The notes: generated from the sequence alone by a model not told the origin. 64,000 bases of DNA from JAAGZL01 sp050291365 (GCA_050291365.1 JBNKJS010000017.1:1-64000), one strand, 5' to 3'. Shown: positions 28,386 through 38,030, numbered from the stretch's first letter. A program made the numbers and translations.

Positions 28386-28916
28386 CTACTCCAGCCCGTC
28401 CAAAATCTCATCCACCTTCTCTGGATTGAGATTCTCGTGATACTCTTTGCCGATCTGCACCATGGGACCGCCGCCACAGGCACCCAGACACTCCACCTCT
28501 TTCAGGGTGAACTTGTTGTCCGGGGTGGTTTCACCCAGCTTTACCCCCAGTTTCCCTTCCAGGTGGTCAACGATTTTATCCGAGCCATTGATCATGCAGG
28601 AGATGTTTGTGCATACGCACACCTTGTGCTTACCTACCGGCTTGAGTTCATACATAGAGTAGAAGGTGGCAACCTCATACACGGCGATGGGCGGCATATC
28701 CAGGTAGGCGGCCACATCGTTCATTATCTCTTCGGTTAGCCAGCCTCCGTTCTCATCCTGCATGATGCTCAGGGCGGCCATCACAGCAGACTGCTGCCAG
28801 CCCTCAGGATATTTGGCAATCCACTTATCTATCTGCGCCCGAATCTCTGGAGTGAACAGATTACTCTTATCCTCCAGTGGGGTCACGGTGGTCATTGGTT
28901 CGCTCTTAAAGCCCAT
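28386..28916 (-). CDS. nuoE: NADH-quinone oxidoreductase subunit E
   Basis: Thioredoxin-like [2Fe-2S] subunit of 176 residues (cluster N1a) paired with NuoF. The ligands appear as CTNISC (about 102-107) and CLGACGGGPM (about 143-152). The start overlaps the nuoD stop by 1 bp. Confidence 0.97.
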   Translation of the reverse strand: MGFKSEPMTTVTPLEDKSNLFTPEIRAQIDKWIAKYPEGWQQSAVMAALSIMQDENGGWLTEEIMNDVAAYLDMPPIAVYEVATFYSMYELKPVGKHKVCVCTNISCMINGSDKIVDHLEGKLGVKLGETTPDNKFTLKEVECLGACGGGPMVQIGKEYHENLNPEKVDEILDGLE

Positions 28917-30169
28917 TAGCGGTCAATCTCCCCAAATACAACATCCATGGTACCAATGATGGTAACCACGTCGGCCAACATATGCCCCCTGGTCATCTCG
29001 TCCATGGCGGATAAATGCACATAGCCAGGAGCCCTGATCTTGAGACGGAAGGGCTTGTTGCCTCCATCGGAAATGATGTAGCAACCAAACTCTCCCTTTG
29101 GCGCCTCAACTGCGGCATAGGCCTCACCTTCTGGAACAGAGTAGCCCTCTGTGAACAGTTTAAAGTGGTGAATCAGACTCTCCATGTTCTGTTTCATATC
29201 AGCCCGTTTGGGAGCCGCGATCTTGGCATCCTCAATCATCACCGGACCTGGGTTCTCACGCAGCCACTGCACACACTGTTTAATGATGCGTGCGGACTGG
29301 CGAAACTCTTCTATGCGTACCAGGTAACGGTCATAAGAGTCACCATTAGTTCCAACCGGGATATCGAAATCCAGTTTGTCATAAACAGCATATGGCTGTT
29401 TCTTACGCAGATCCCACTCGATTCCGGAACCACGCAGCATAGGGCCACTGAAGCCTCTCTGCAGGGCGCGCTCCGGAGAAACTATACCCACATCAACCAG
29501 ACGCTGTTTCCAGATGCGGTTATCGGTTAACAGAGTCTCATACTCATCCACCAAGCCGGGGAAACGGTCAGCAAAATCTTCAATGAAATCCAATAGTGAA
29601 CCTTCACGGTTAGAATTCAGGCGTTCCAGATCCTTGGCGCTGCGGAATTTGCTGGGCTCATACTTAGGCATCTCGTCCGGCAGGTCACGCGACACCCCAC
29701 CAACGCGATAGTAGGCAGCATGCATACGCGCACCAGATACAGCCTCGTAAACATCGATCAGGTCTTCCCGCTCGCGGAAGGTGTAGAGCAGCACAGTCAT
29801 TGCCCCCACATCCAGCCCATGGGCTCCCAACCAGAGCAGATGGTTCAAAATGCGGGTAATCTCGTCGAACATACAGCGGATATATTGGGCTCGAATAGGC
29901 GCTTCTATTCCCAGCAGCTTCTCAATAGAAGCCACATAGCCGTGCTCATTTACCATCATGGACATATAGTCCAGACGATCCATATAGGGTATGGACTGGT
30001 TGAAGGTTTTATTCTCAGCCAGCTTTTCGGTACCGCGGTGCAACAGACCAATATGGGGATCGGCGCGTTCAATTACCTCGCCATCCATCTCCAGTATCAG
30101 TCGCAGCACACCGTGGGCTGCCGGATGTTGTGGACCAAAGTTAATAGTGTAATTTTGAATTTCAGGCAT
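28916..30169 (-). CDS. nuoD: NADH-quinone oxidoreductase subunit D
   Basis: The 49-kDa-type subunit, 417 residues, shaping the quinone pocket with NuoB. NFGPQHPAAHGVLRLILEMD at the N-terminus and HIGLLHRGTEKLAE carry the conserved His residues near the quinone head group. It is a separate gene from nuoC, unlike the fused nuoCD of Escherichia coli. Confidence 0.97.
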   Translation of the reverse strand: MPEIQNYTINFGPQHPAAHGVLRLILEMDGEVIERADPHIGLLHRGTEKLAENKTFNQSIPYMDRLDYMSMMVNEHGYVASIEKLLGIEAPIRAQYIRCMFDEITRILNHLLWLGAHGLDVGAMTVLLYTFREREDLIDVYEAVSGARMHAAYYRVGGVSRDLPDEMPKYEPSKFRSAKDLERLNSNREGSLLDFIEDFADRFPGLVDEYETLLTDNRIWKQRLVDVGIVSPERALQRGFSGPMLRGSGIEWDLRKKQPYAVYDKLDFDIPVGTNGDSYDRYLVRIEEFRQSARIIKQCVQWLRENPGPVMIEDAKIAAPKRADMKQNMESLIHHFKLFTEGYSVPEGEAYAAVEAPKGEFGCYIISDGGNKPFRLKIRAPGYVHLSAMDEMTRGHMLADVVTIIGTMDVVFGEIDR

Positions 30170-30177
30170 TGGCGATC

Positions 30178-30882
30178 CTACTCTTCCGACTCTTTAGCCA
30201 ATGGGAGAACTTCATCCCGCACCACACGCGGCTGTTGGGTACGCGGTGGAATGGAAACTGGCTGGTAAACGACTCGTCTCTGCTCCGGATCATAGCGCAT
30301 CTCCACATGCCCGCTCAGTGGGAAATCTTTCCGTAGCGGATGTCCGACGAAACCGTAGTCTGTAAGGATGCGGCGCAGATCAGAATGGCCCTTAAACAGA
30401 ATGCCATACATATCAAAGGCCTCCCGCTCAAACCAATCTGAGGAGTTCCATATATCTATAACCGAATCCACAATTGGATGCTCAGTCTCAACAAAAACCC
30501 TGAGACGGAGACGGTGATTCATACTTATTGATAAGAGATGGTACACAACGGCAAAACGATCAGCCCCTGACTCACTTGGCTCAAAGCCACTATTATCTAC
30601 GCCGCGACCAAAACCTGTAGATGAGGCACCTGTTGTCACCCACTGGGATTCACCATAGCCGGCATAGTCAACGCCGCAGATATCGATAATTTCGCTAAAT
30701 TGGAATCTCTCGTCATCACGCAACTGGGTAGCGATATCCAGAAGCTGCTCTCTTGGTACCTGCATGGTTATCTCACCCAGGGCGGTCTTCAGTTCGCAGC
30801 CCTTGGCCCCGAACTCTTCCCGCAGACTGTCCCCTAAGGCGTCTAATCTCTCTTCTGGTGTTGTCTGGACGGAATCGTTCAT
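30178..30882 (-). CDS. nuoC: NADH-quinone oxidoreductase subunit C
   Basis: The 30-kDa-type subunit of the peripheral arm, 234 residues. The signature region WFEREAFDMYGILFKGHSDL (about 148-167), followed by LRRILTDYGFVGHPLRKDFP, identifies it. There are insertions in the middle relative to minimal homologues. It is 5 bp from nuoB and 8 bp from nuoD. Confidence 0.96.
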   Translation of the reverse strand: MNDSVQTTPEERLDALGDSLREEFGAKGCELKTALGEITMQVPREQLLDIATQLRDDERFQFSEIIDICGVDYAGYGESQWVTTGASSTGFGRGVDNSGFEPSESGADRFAVVYHLLSISMNHRLRLRVFVETEHPIVDSVIDIWNSSDWFEREAFDMYGILFKGHSDLRRILTDYGFVGHPLRKDFPLSGHVEMRYDPEQRRVVYQPVSIPPRTQQPRVVRDEVLPLAKESEE

Positions 30883-30887
30883 AAAAT

Positions 30888-31385
30888 CTACGCCTGCCGG
30901 GCAATGGTGTTGGTGCGTTTAATCTTTTCCTGCAGCTGGATAATGCCGAATATCAGGGCCTCAGCCGTAGGCGGACAACCCGGAACATAGACATCCACCG
31001 GAACTACCCGGTCACAACCACGCACCACAGAGTAGGAGTAGTGGTAATAACCACCGCCATTGGCGCAGGATCCCATGGAGATAACCCAACGCGGCTCAGG
31101 CATCTGGTCATACACCTTACGCAGGGCCGGACCCATTTTATTAGTAAGGGTGCCAGCAACAATCATCACATCGGACTGACGCGGACTGGGGCGATAAATA
31201 ATGCCAAAGCGGTCAGTATCATAGCGCGGGGTGGCGGACTGCATCATCTCAACCGCGCAGCAGGCCAGTCCGAAGGACATGGGCCAGAGCGAACCGGTAC
31301 GAGCCCAGTTGATCACCTTATCTGCAGTGGTGGTTATAAAACCCTCTTTGAGAATGCCTTCAACGCCCACTATGAGCCTCCCCAA
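30888..31385 (-). CDS. nuoB: NADH-quinone oxidoreductase subunit B
   Basis: PSST-type subunit, 165 residues, carrying terminal cluster N2 that reduces quinone. Ligand motifs: the tandem cysteines in GLACCAVEMM (about 39-48), MGSCANGGG (about 105-113) and VPGCPPTAEAL (about 134-144). It is 18 bp downstream of nuoA. Confidence 0.97.
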   Translation of the reverse strand: MGRLIVGVEGILKEGFITTTADKVINWARTGSLWPMSFGLACCAVEMMQSATPRYDTDRFGIIYRPSPRQSDVMIVAGTLTNKMGPALRKVYDQMPEPRWVISMGSCANGGGYYHYSYSVVRGCDRVVPVDVYVPGCPPTAEALIFGIIQLQEKIKRTNTIARQA

Positions 31386-31403
31386 ACAAAAATGAATTAT
31401 TGG

Positions 31404-31760
31404 TTATTCCCACTCTAGAGCCCCTTTCTTCCACTCATAGATAAACCCAACCACCAGGATGCCAAGAAACACCACCATGGCGATAAGACCAACCAGACCG
31501 ATCTGATCCAGGGCTACTGCCCAGGGGAAAAGGAATGCGATCTCTAGATCGAAGATAATAAAAAGGATAGCAACTAGGTAATAGCGAACATCGAACTTCA
31601 TGCGGGCATCTTCAAACGCCTCAAACCCACACTCGTAAGGTGAGTTTTTTTCACTATCGGGACGACGCGTTCCCAGGGCAAACCCCAGGGCGATCATAAA
31701 ACCGCCTACGGCCAAACCAACCGCTAGGAATACAACTACTGGTAGGTAATTCCCTAACAT
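31404..31760 (-). CDS. nuoA: NADH-quinone oxidoreductase subunit A
   Basis: Small 118-residue membrane subunit with three transmembrane helices and the conserved loop SPYECGFEAFEDARMKFDVR (about residues 40-59), whose Cys takes part in the active/deactive transition loop. First gene of the nuo operon. Confidence 0.97.
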   Translation of the reverse strand: MLGNYLPVVVFLAVGLAVGGFMIALGFALGTRRPDSEKNSPYECGFEAFEDARMKFDVRYYLVAILFIIFDLEIAFLFPWAVALDQIGLVGLIAMVVFLGILVVGFIYEWKKGALEWE

Positions 31761-32100
31761 ATTCTTTGTCTTCTGCTCCGCGCTAATTGTTTATTTTGTA
31801 TTTATTTATTCTGGGAAAAATATCCCAGGAGTCTATTGCGCTACACCGGTGGTGTCAAGTTAGCGTAAAAACACAAATATACTTTTCATTCAATAAGTTA
31901 CATATTTTTAATAACTGTATAGATAATGTTTGCGAAAACTTATTTTAATTATTGATCTACCCTATTTTAATCAAAAAAACTATAGGATAATTGATTATTC
32001 TCAATAATAACGATGGTCTTCGAAATATAGCCCCAAGCGCCAGGGTCGAAGCAGCATTGACCACTCATTTGCCCCCCCGGTCTCACCCTGTCCCTGACCA
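31761..32100. other. Intergenic region upstream of nuoA
   Basis: 340 bp, very AT-rich near 31860-31990. It should contain the nuo promoter on the minus strand, but I cannot single out a trustworthy -35/-10 pair. No gene seen. Confidence 0.4.
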
Positions 32101-32138
32101 AAAAAAAAGCGCTACCCAATGGATAACGCTTTTTTGTT
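32101..32138 (-). terminator. Terminator after tRNA-Leu
   Basis: On the minus strand AGCGTTATCC-ATT-GGGTAGCGCT forms a hairpin followed by a run of eight T, just downstream of the tRNA. A T run also follows on the plus strand, so it may work in both directions. Confidence 0.85.
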
Positions 32139-32141
32139 GTA

Positions 32142-32227
32142 TGGTGCCGATGGACGGATTTGAACCGTCACGGCTTGCGCCACTGCCCCCTCAAGACAGC
32201 GTGTCTACCAATTCCACCACATCGGCA
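32142..32227 (-). tRNA. tRNA-Leu (anticodon GAG)
   Basis: 86-nt class II tRNA with acceptor stem TGCCGAT/ATCGGCA, encoded CCA at 32144-32142, D-loop GGTGGAATTGGTAGACACG, anticodon loop CTTGAGG (anticodon at 32192-32190), a long variable arm, and TTCAAAT in the T-loop. It reads CUC/CUU codons. It lies between secG and nuoA, a common gammaproteobacterial order. Confidence 0.96.
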
Positions 32228-32239
32228 ATTTGAAAAACT

Positions 32240-32638
32240 CTATTCAGGAATCTTCGGTACATCTCCACCAGATTCTTCAAACTTGTCATTAGCCCCTGGA
32301 ATCACCACGGGAGTCTCGGCAGGCGCTACCGGAGTCTCTACCTGTTCGACCTTTTTCTCCACGACTGTCTCTGTTGCTACGCCATCCATCAGGTTCTTCT
32401 TGTCAGGCTCCTGCATAGAGTACCAGGCCATACCAAGACTGGTGACAAAAAAGACCGCCGCCAGAATCGCTGTGGTACGACTAAGAAAATTACCAGAACC
32501 AGCAGCACCGAACACGGTGGCTGAGGCGCCACTGCCGAAGGCTGCGCCTGCATCAGCACCCTTTCCGTGCTGGATAAGCACCAGACCAATAAGCCCAAGG
32601 GCTATGAACAGGTGTACTACTATCAGGATTGTTTGCAT
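32240..32638 (-). CDS. secG: Preprotein translocase subunit SecG
   Basis: Small inner-membrane subunit of the SecYEG channel, 132 residues. Two transmembrane helices (about 2-22 and 54-74) flank the conserved GLVLIQHGKGADAGAAFGSG segment. The C-terminal tail is rich in Pro, Val and Glu (about residues 95-125), as is variable in the family. It is followed by the tRNA gene after only 12 bp, so the two are probably cotranscribed. Confidence 0.95.
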   Translation of the reverse strand: MQTILIVVHLFIALGLIGLVLIQHGKGADAGAAFGSGASATVFGAAGSGNFLSRTTAILAAVFFVTSLGMAWYSMQEPDKKNLMDGVATETVVEKKVEQVETPVAPAETPVVIPGANDKFEESGGDVPKIPE

Positions 32639-32687
32639 GTCCTATCCTATTTATATCAAATGGTCACCAGCTGTTAGTTGCCGTGAC

Positions 32688-33443
32688 CTATCTATTTGCT
32701 GCCTTGCAGATCTCAAGAAAATCTGCTGCCTTTAGCGCGGCTCCACCGATCAGGCCACCATCAATATCCGGCTTGGAGATCAGTTCCGCTGCATTAGACG
32801 GCTTCATACTGCCGCCATATAAAATCTGTACTTTCTCCGCTATCCCAGAGTCTTGCTGTGCGATCATAGCACGAATAAACCCGTGTACTTCCTGCGCCTG
32901 CTCCGGTGTGGCGGTCATGCCGGTTCCTATGGCCCAGACCGGCTCATAGGCGATAACCCCATCTCCCAGTGCGGCAACCCCGCAGTGATCTATCACTGTC
33001 TTGAGCTGTCTCTCCACCACACCCTCAGTGGCACTGCTCTCCCGCTCTTCCAGGGTCTCGCCAACACAAAGTATAGGTTTCAGCCCAGCATCCAGAGCGG
33101 CCTGATATTTCTTGGCAACCTGCTGATCGCTCTCGGCATGATAGCTGCGCCGCTCCGAGTGGCCGACTATCACGTATTTACAGCCGAAGTCAGCCAACAT
33201 CTGGCCGGAGATCTCGCCGGTATAGGCGCCATTCTCCTGTATCGAGAGATCCTGCCCGCCCCAGCTTATCTGAGTACCATGGAGCTGACCCTGCACCTCA
33301 GGTATGTACAGATAGGGAGGACATACTGCGACCTCTGCATCCGTTACCTGTTGCATCCCTTCCCTAATCCCCTTAAGTAGCTCAAAAACGCTCTCACGGG
33401 AACCGTTCATCTTCCAATTTCCTGCTACCAGAGGCTGACGCAT
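32688..33443 (-). CDS. tpiA: Triosephosphate isomerase
   Basis: Glycolytic/gluconeogenic TIM-barrel enzyme of 251 residues interconverting glyceraldehyde-3-phosphate and dihydroxyacetone phosphate. Catalytic Lys in AGNWKMNG, His in VIVGHSERR (about 94-102), Glu in AYEPVWAIGTG (about 166-176) and the phosphate loop GGSMKPSN are all present. Start gives the canonical MRQPLVAGNWKMNG. Confidence 0.98.
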   Translation of the reverse strand: MRQPLVAGNWKMNGSRESVFELLKGIREGMQQVTDAEVAVCPPYLYIPEVQGQLHGTQISWGGQDLSIQENGAYTGEISGQMLADFGCKYVIVGHSERRSYHAESDQQVAKKYQAALDAGLKPILCVGETLEERESSATEGVVERQLKTVIDHCGVAALGDGVIAYEPVWAIGTGMTATPEQAQEVHGFIRAMIAQQDSGIAEKVQILYGGSMKPSNAAELISKPDIDGGLIGGAALKAADFLEICKAANR

Positions 33444-33641
33444 GGCGATCTCCCTACCAGAAAAATCAAGCGCGCATGTTACCCGCCAGCGCCTTTAAAA
33501 TCAATGGTTTTGAGGGGGTGAGGCTATTAATAAACGAATTCACCCCAGAAGAAATCATAAGATAAGAGATGCATACAGAACCTGGGATTTTTTCCTATAC
33601 TCTTACATTAGCAATGGGGCTTCACCATAGAAGGATTTTTC

Positions 33642-34484
33642 TTGAACGGACTCTCATCCATCGTTAGCCTGCTTACACTTCTCATCCTCACTGCATCCAC
33701 TAACCTGGTGTGGTCAGCAGAAAAGGCTATTTACAGATTTGGTGTAGTCCCCCAGTTTGAACAGCGCAAGCTTTTCCGCATATGGAGACCAATCCTGAAC
33801 GAGTTGGAACAGCGCACCGGACTCAGTTTTAAACTGGTGGGTAGCCCAAAGATCCCAGTGTTTGAACAGAAATTTGAGCAAGGCGATTATGACTTTGCCT
33901 ATATGAATCCCTACCACCTGCTCATTGCCCACGACTGCCAGGGGTATCTACCGCTGGTAAGGGATGGTGGACGCACACTCAAAGGCATTCTGGTTGTTGC
34001 CAAAGAGAGTTCGATTAAGAGCGTACAGGAACTTGCCGGCAAGCGTGTCGCCTTTCCGTCACCGAATGCCCTGGGGGCCTCACTGCTTATGAGGGCTGAG
34101 CTGGCAAAACTCCACGGCGTTAAGGTTCTCCCCCACTATGTAAAGACCCATAGCTCGGTCTATCTGCACGTTGCGCTGGGCCAGACCCTGGCAGGGGGTG
34201 GCGTAGCTGCCACCATGCGCTCTCAGAAGCCTGAGGTGCGACAGAGACTGCGCATACTCTATGAGACCAGACCCATGACTCCCCACCCCATAAGCGCACA
34301 CCCACGGGTTCCCGAAGCCGATCGGGAGAAGGTGCGCCGGGCCCTGCTGGATATGGCCCAAACAGAAAAGGGGGCGGCCTTACTTGCCAAGATTCCCATG
34401 CACAAGGCGGTGAAGGCCATCCTGGAAGACTACACGCCGATGTCCTCCTGGGGACTGAATGAGTTTTACGTCACTAAACACTAG
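33642..34484 (+). CDS. PhnD-like periplasmic substrate-binding protein
   Basis: 280-residue secreted protein of the phosphate/phosphite/phosphonate-binding (PhnD-like) type II periplasmic-binding fold. A signal peptide (residues 1-25, cleavage near VWSA-EKA) precedes RFGVVPQFEQRKLFRIWRPI; FEQGDYDFAYMNPYHLL and VKSVQELAGKRVAFP-like regions are typical. The start is TTG with AAGGA 6-7 nt upstream. No ABC permease or ATPase follows; instead a GGDEF-EAL protein begins 32 bp downstream, so it probably serves as a sensory ligand-binding partner rather than a transporter part (inference). Confidence 0.82.
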   Translation: MNGLSSIVSLLTLLILTASTNLVWSAEKAIYRFGVVPQFEQRKLFRIWRPILNELEQRTGLSFKLVGSPKIPVFEQKFEQGDYDFAYMNPYHLLIAHDCQGYLPLVRDGGRTLKGILVVAKESSIKSVQELAGKRVAFPSPNALGASLLMRAELAKLHGVKVLPHYVKTHSSVYLHVALGQTLAGGGVAATMRSQKPEVRQRLRILYETRPMTPHPISAHPRVPEADREKVRRALLDMAQTEKGAALLAKIPMHKAVKAILEDYTPMSSWGLNEFYVTKH

Positions 34485-34516
34485 CCCGGTTTAGGTAATA
34501 CAACGGAACACAACCA

Positions 34517-36580
34517 ATGAAACTGAGAGCCAAGTTATTTCTTCCCCTGCTTTTATTCAGTCTTCTGTTTGGCCTCTATTTCCGTTTTTCCTGGCTTCCT
34601 GAAGCCACCGAATCCATGCTCCGACAGTCAGAAAGGAACTGGCATGCACATCTGATCAGTGTGGCCGAAGGGCTAGTCCCTCTACTACTGGAAGACCAAC
34701 TGGCTAATGTTTATGAAAATCTGGATACCCTGCTGGAACATAACAAAGACTGGATTTCTATCCAGCTTACCGACCACGCAGGAAAACGTCTCTACCCTCT
34801 TAGTAACATCCCTAGTCCTAATGGTAACCAGAAGCATATACAGACACATATTATCTCGGTGGGCTTTGCCAACCAGGCCCTGGCCATGCTCGAAGTCACC
34901 AGAAACATCGCCCCCCTGCTACTGGAGATTAATCGTCTGGAAGAACATCTAAATTTTGTGCTCATAATGTTACTAGGCGTCTTCGTGATGCTCAACGGCA
35001 GCATGCTGGATTTGCAGGTACGACGGCGTCTAACCAAACTTACTCAGGCAGCCAACCGTCTAAGTACCGGCGATTACCAGGCGCAACTTCCAAATCACAG
35101 CGGCGATGAAATCGGCGAACTAACCGACTCATTTCGCAGCATGCGGCAAGAGCTTGCGGTATACCATCGTCAACTGAAAGGAGAGATCAGTAACCATCGA
35201 CGCACCGCAGAAGCCCTGGAAGAGGAGAAGGAGCGAGTATCCTACCAAGCCACCCACGACCCCCTTACCGGCCTGATTAATCGCTCTGAGTTTGAGCGCC
35301 GTCTTACCGAGGTGCTGCACGAGGCTGACATGGATAATAGCCGCCACGCCCTACTCTATCTTGATTTAGATCAGTTCAAGATAGTCAATGACACTTGCGG
35401 CCATACCGCCGGTGATGCCCTACTGCAGCAGCTCCGCATCCATCTCCAGGATCATATCCGTCTAAATGACACCATGGCCCGTCTTGGCGGCGATGAGTTT
35501 GGCGTGCTTCTCAGGCACTGCACCTTGAACGACGCATTGAGAGTTGCCGAGAATCTACGACAGACCATCCAGGATTTCCTTTTCGTCTGGGATGGAAAAA
35601 GCTTTTCCGTTGGTGTCAGCATCGGTGCTGTTGAGGTAGACAAGCATAGTGGCGGCATAAGCAACCTGCTCAGCGCCGCCGACTCCGCCTGCTACATGGC
35701 GAAAGAGATGGGGCGTAACCGGGTGCAGTTATACCAGAAGACAGATGAGGACCTTAGCCGTCAGCACGGAGAGATGCTCTGGGCTACCCGTATCACCGAT
35801 GGGCTAACCAATAACAAATTTGAGCTTTTCTGCCAACCGATTGTGCCAGCATCCTCCTCCGAATCTGAGCAAAATCATTATGAAATCCTGGTTCGACTAA
35901 GAGGACCTAACGGCAATCTCACACCGCCGGGCGCCTTTATTCCTGCAGCCGAACGCTACGACATGATCGCCCAGTTGGACCGCTGGGTAATCGACCATAC
36001 ATTCAACTATCTTGAGACACGTGACCTACCCGGTGAACTACGTTTCTCTATCAACATCTCCGGTAAGTCAATAAATGATATTGGCTTACTCCAACACATA
36101 GAGAGTAGGATAAGGAGTGGCGATGTGGGCGGACACGAAATATGTTTCGAGATTACCGAGTCAGCAGCTGTTACCTCCCTTGCTGCAGCACGCCATTTTA
36201 TAGCTACTCTCAAACTGCTTGGCTGCAACTTCTCACTGGATGACTTCGGTAAAGGTATGTGTTCCTTCTCTTATCTGAAAACACTACCTGTTGACTCCCT
36301 GAAGATAGATGGCTCCTTCATCCGTGGCATTGTTAACGACCAGGTAGATCGCGCCATGGTAACTTCCAGCAACAACATTGCACACTCCATGCAACTCAAA
36401 ACTATCGCGGAGTTTGTGGAAAACCAATCGATACTGGAGGAGGTACAGCGACTGGGGATTGACTATGTCCAGGGCTACCACATCTGCAAGCCATTCCCCA
36501 TAACTGAGCTTAAGCACAACTTTGAATGGAGTGCATTACACCCTCAGGGTGCCGAGCAACCCTTATCTCTGGAGAAGTAA
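34517..36580 (+). CDS. HAMP-GGDEF-EAL membrane protein (c-di-GMP turnover)
   Basis: 687 residues: TM helix (about 7-24), periplasmic sensor region (25-140), second TM (about 148-166), HAMP (168-220), GGDEF domain with intact GGDEF near residue 322 and the inhibitory I-site RLND five residues before it, and EAL domain. In the EAL domain the motif is EIL (YEILVRLRG, about 454), with NIS, EITES, DDFG (about 574), KIDGSF, and the later E and QGY present. Both catalytic domains look competent, so it may make and break c-di-GMP. The upstream PhnD-like protein is probably its periplasmic input. Confidence 0.92.
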   Translation: MKLRAKLFLPLLLFSLLFGLYFRFSWLPEATESMLRQSERNWHAHLISVAEGLVPLLLEDQLANVYENLDTLLEHNKDWISIQLTDHAGKRLYPLSNIPSPNGNQKHIQTHIISVGFANQALAMLEVTRNIAPLLLEINRLEEHLNFVLIMLLGVFVMLNGSMLDLQVRRRLTKLTQAANRLSTGDYQAQLPNHSGDEIGELTDSFRSMRQELAVYHRQLKGEISNHRRTAEALEEEKERVSYQATHDPLTGLINRSEFERRLTEVLHEADMDNSRHALLYLDLDQFKIVNDTCGHTAGDALLQQLRIHLQDHIRLNDTMARLGGDEFGVLLRHCTLNDALRVAENLRQTIQDFLFVWDGKSFSVGVSIGAVEVDKHSGGISNLLSAADSACYMAKEMGRNRVQLYQKTDEDLSRQHGEMLWATRITDGLTNNKFELFCQPIVPASSSESEQNHYEILVRLRGPNGNLTPPGAFIPAAERYDMIAQLDRWVIDHTFNYLETRDLPGELRFSINISGKSINDIGLLQHIESRIRSGDVGGHEICFEITESAAVTSLAAARHFIATLKLLGCNFSLDDFGKGMCSFSYLKTLPVDSLKIDGSFIRGIVNDQVDRAMVTSSNNIAHSMQLKTIAEFVENQSILEEVQRLGIDYVQGYHICKPFPITELKHNFEWSALHPQGAEQPLSLEK

Positions 36581-36635
36581 TTTTATAAGGTATAAGCTCC
36601 ATGAATATCGTAATAGGTCAATTAAGATAGGACGA

Positions 36636-36662
36636 AAAACGGGACCCTCAGGTCCCGTTTCT
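36636..36662. terminator. Convergent terminator between GGDEF-EAL gene and porin
   Basis: AAACGGGACC (36637-36646), loop CTCA, GGTCCCGTTT (36651-36660): a 10-bp perfect stem with A and T runs on both sides, so it can serve both convergent genes. Confidence 0.9.
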
Positions 36663-36684
36663 GTTGCCAAATCTAAGCAATAAC

Positions 36685-37707
36685 CTAGAAGTTATGTATT
36701 ACGCCAAATGAAAGAGCATCATACTTGGCATCTCCGCCAGTATTATCTGATTCAAAATCAGCATATGTGACATAGAGCGTTGTGCGGTTGCTCAACTTAT
36801 GATCCAAACCGATACTCCACTGCTCTCCATCATCGATCACTCCTACGGCACCTGTGCGACGTGCCCAATCATCAGTTTGGCCATATGCAGCCTTAAAGGT
36901 GTTGTTACCCATGGTATAGCTACCGGAAAGTTGCCAGGACTCTCCATCCCCTAAAGTTTCGAAGTCACGATCTTCATAGATGTAGCCCACGTGGAAACCA
37001 TTGGCGGTATAACCCAGTCCAATACGCCATTTGTCATAATCTATTACTGCACTGTGTAAGACATTGACGTAATCATCGCTAATATCTTCATAGGCCATAG
37101 TTGCGAAGAACGGGCCGTTCTCGTATGTAGCAGAGATAGAGGTTGCCTCTATACCATCAGCGTTGTTGTCTCCAGAAGGTAAAACAACCGCAGCCACAAA
37201 TGAGAAGCCATTCCAGTTAGGACTCATATAGAATACGGCATCAGTTGTGCGTATATCATCGAACCATAGCTGATTGTAATCACCTACCTGTTCCGAAAAA
37301 AGTTCCAAGCTAGCGGTGGAACTCTTGTATGGAGTGTCTACCTGACCAATACCCGCCACACCCCAGCTACCAGCCAAGGCAAGATAGGTGTTACGGTTGT
37401 TGCTAACTGTGGTTAGATCATCACCGCTGATAGTAAACTCCATCTGATACACAAGGCTAAGTCCTTCTCCCAGGTCTTCAGAACCTTTGATACCGAATCT
37501 TGAGTTATGGCTGTTGACGCCTAAACCGTCAAAACCATTGTTAAGAGCATCCATGCCGGTACCTTGGATAGCAATACCATACCCAGAACCATAATCAATG
37601 CTATCGATACTATAGTGCAATTGACCGTAAATTGTAGCGTCAGCGTTCACGGCTATTGGCGCCATAATTGAAGATGTAATCGCAGCTGCAAGTAGTTGTT
37701 TTTTCAT
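36685..37707 (-). CDS. Gram-negative general porin
   Basis: 340-residue outer-membrane beta-barrel of the general porin type. Signal peptide MKKQLLAAAITSSIMAPIAVNA, mature start DATIYGQLHYSIDSI, the porin-typical NSRFGIKGSEDLGEGLSLVY block, and a C-terminal Phe (SFGVIHNF) for BAM recognition. ATG 37707 begins the signal peptide; an in-frame ATG 14 codons upstream would break it. It likely forms a trimeric channel for small solutes, specificity unknown. Confidence 0.93.
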   Translation of the reverse strand: MKKQLLAAAITSSIMAPIAVNADATIYGQLHYSIDSIDYGSGYGIAIQGTGMDALNNGFDGLGVNSHNSRFGIKGSEDLGEGLSLVYQMEFTISGDDLTTVSNNRNTYLALAGSWGVAGIGQVDTPYKSSTASLELFSEQVGDYNQLWFDDIRTTDAVFYMSPNWNGFSFVAAVVLPSGDNNADGIEATSISATYENGPFFATMAYEDISDDYVNVLHSAVIDYDKWRIGLGYTANGFHVGYIYEDRDFETLGDGESWQLSGSYTMGNNTFKAAYGQTDDWARRTGAVGVIDDGEQWSIGLDHKLSNRTTLYVTYADFESDNTGGDAKYDALSFGVIHNF

Positions 37708-37935
37708 TTTTTTGCAATCCAGTCTATTATAAAACCAATCAAATACCATTAATCTTTACTGCTTATCGACAATAACCATACATCAGATTATACATTATTG
37801 CTACTGTTTTTATAGTAATAAACCACAAATCCTTAACATGTAACATTAACGCAACAAACTGATTGTTTCCTGGATTTATTATCTGGAACTGCTGCCAAAT
37901 TTGTCACTGCCACCATCAGGTAAAGGGAGATTTAC

Positions 37936-38030
37936 CCCAACATGTGGATTACCAACACATTCGCCAGCTTGGGTTCGAACCAGGTGGGTTCAGGCGGCAT
38001 CACCTCACCAGCATCGGCCACGGCCATCAG
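37936..38030 (-). pseudogene. Orphan 3' fragment of a DUF1015 gene (left direct repeat)
   Basis: 95 bp about 86% identical to the 3' end of the intact DUF1015 gene (47021-47115), in the same orientation. It encodes AVADAGEVMPPEPTWFEPKL then a stop after HMLG, matching the intact gene's C-terminus. No other part of the gene is present. The surrounding 37708-37935 and 38031-38424 stretches are AT-rich and I see no gene in them; a small inverted motif GATGCgatactGCATC is near 38310. Confidence 0.85.

Noticed and set aside
31991..32233. 80-residue frame over the tRNA-Leu gene
   Set aside because: It is antisense to the tRNA and its terminator and has no ribosome site.
37936..38030. Real small gene of 65 residues on the minus strand
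   Set aside because: It is the 3' tail of a DUF1015 gene plus unrelated upstream sequence, not an independent gene.
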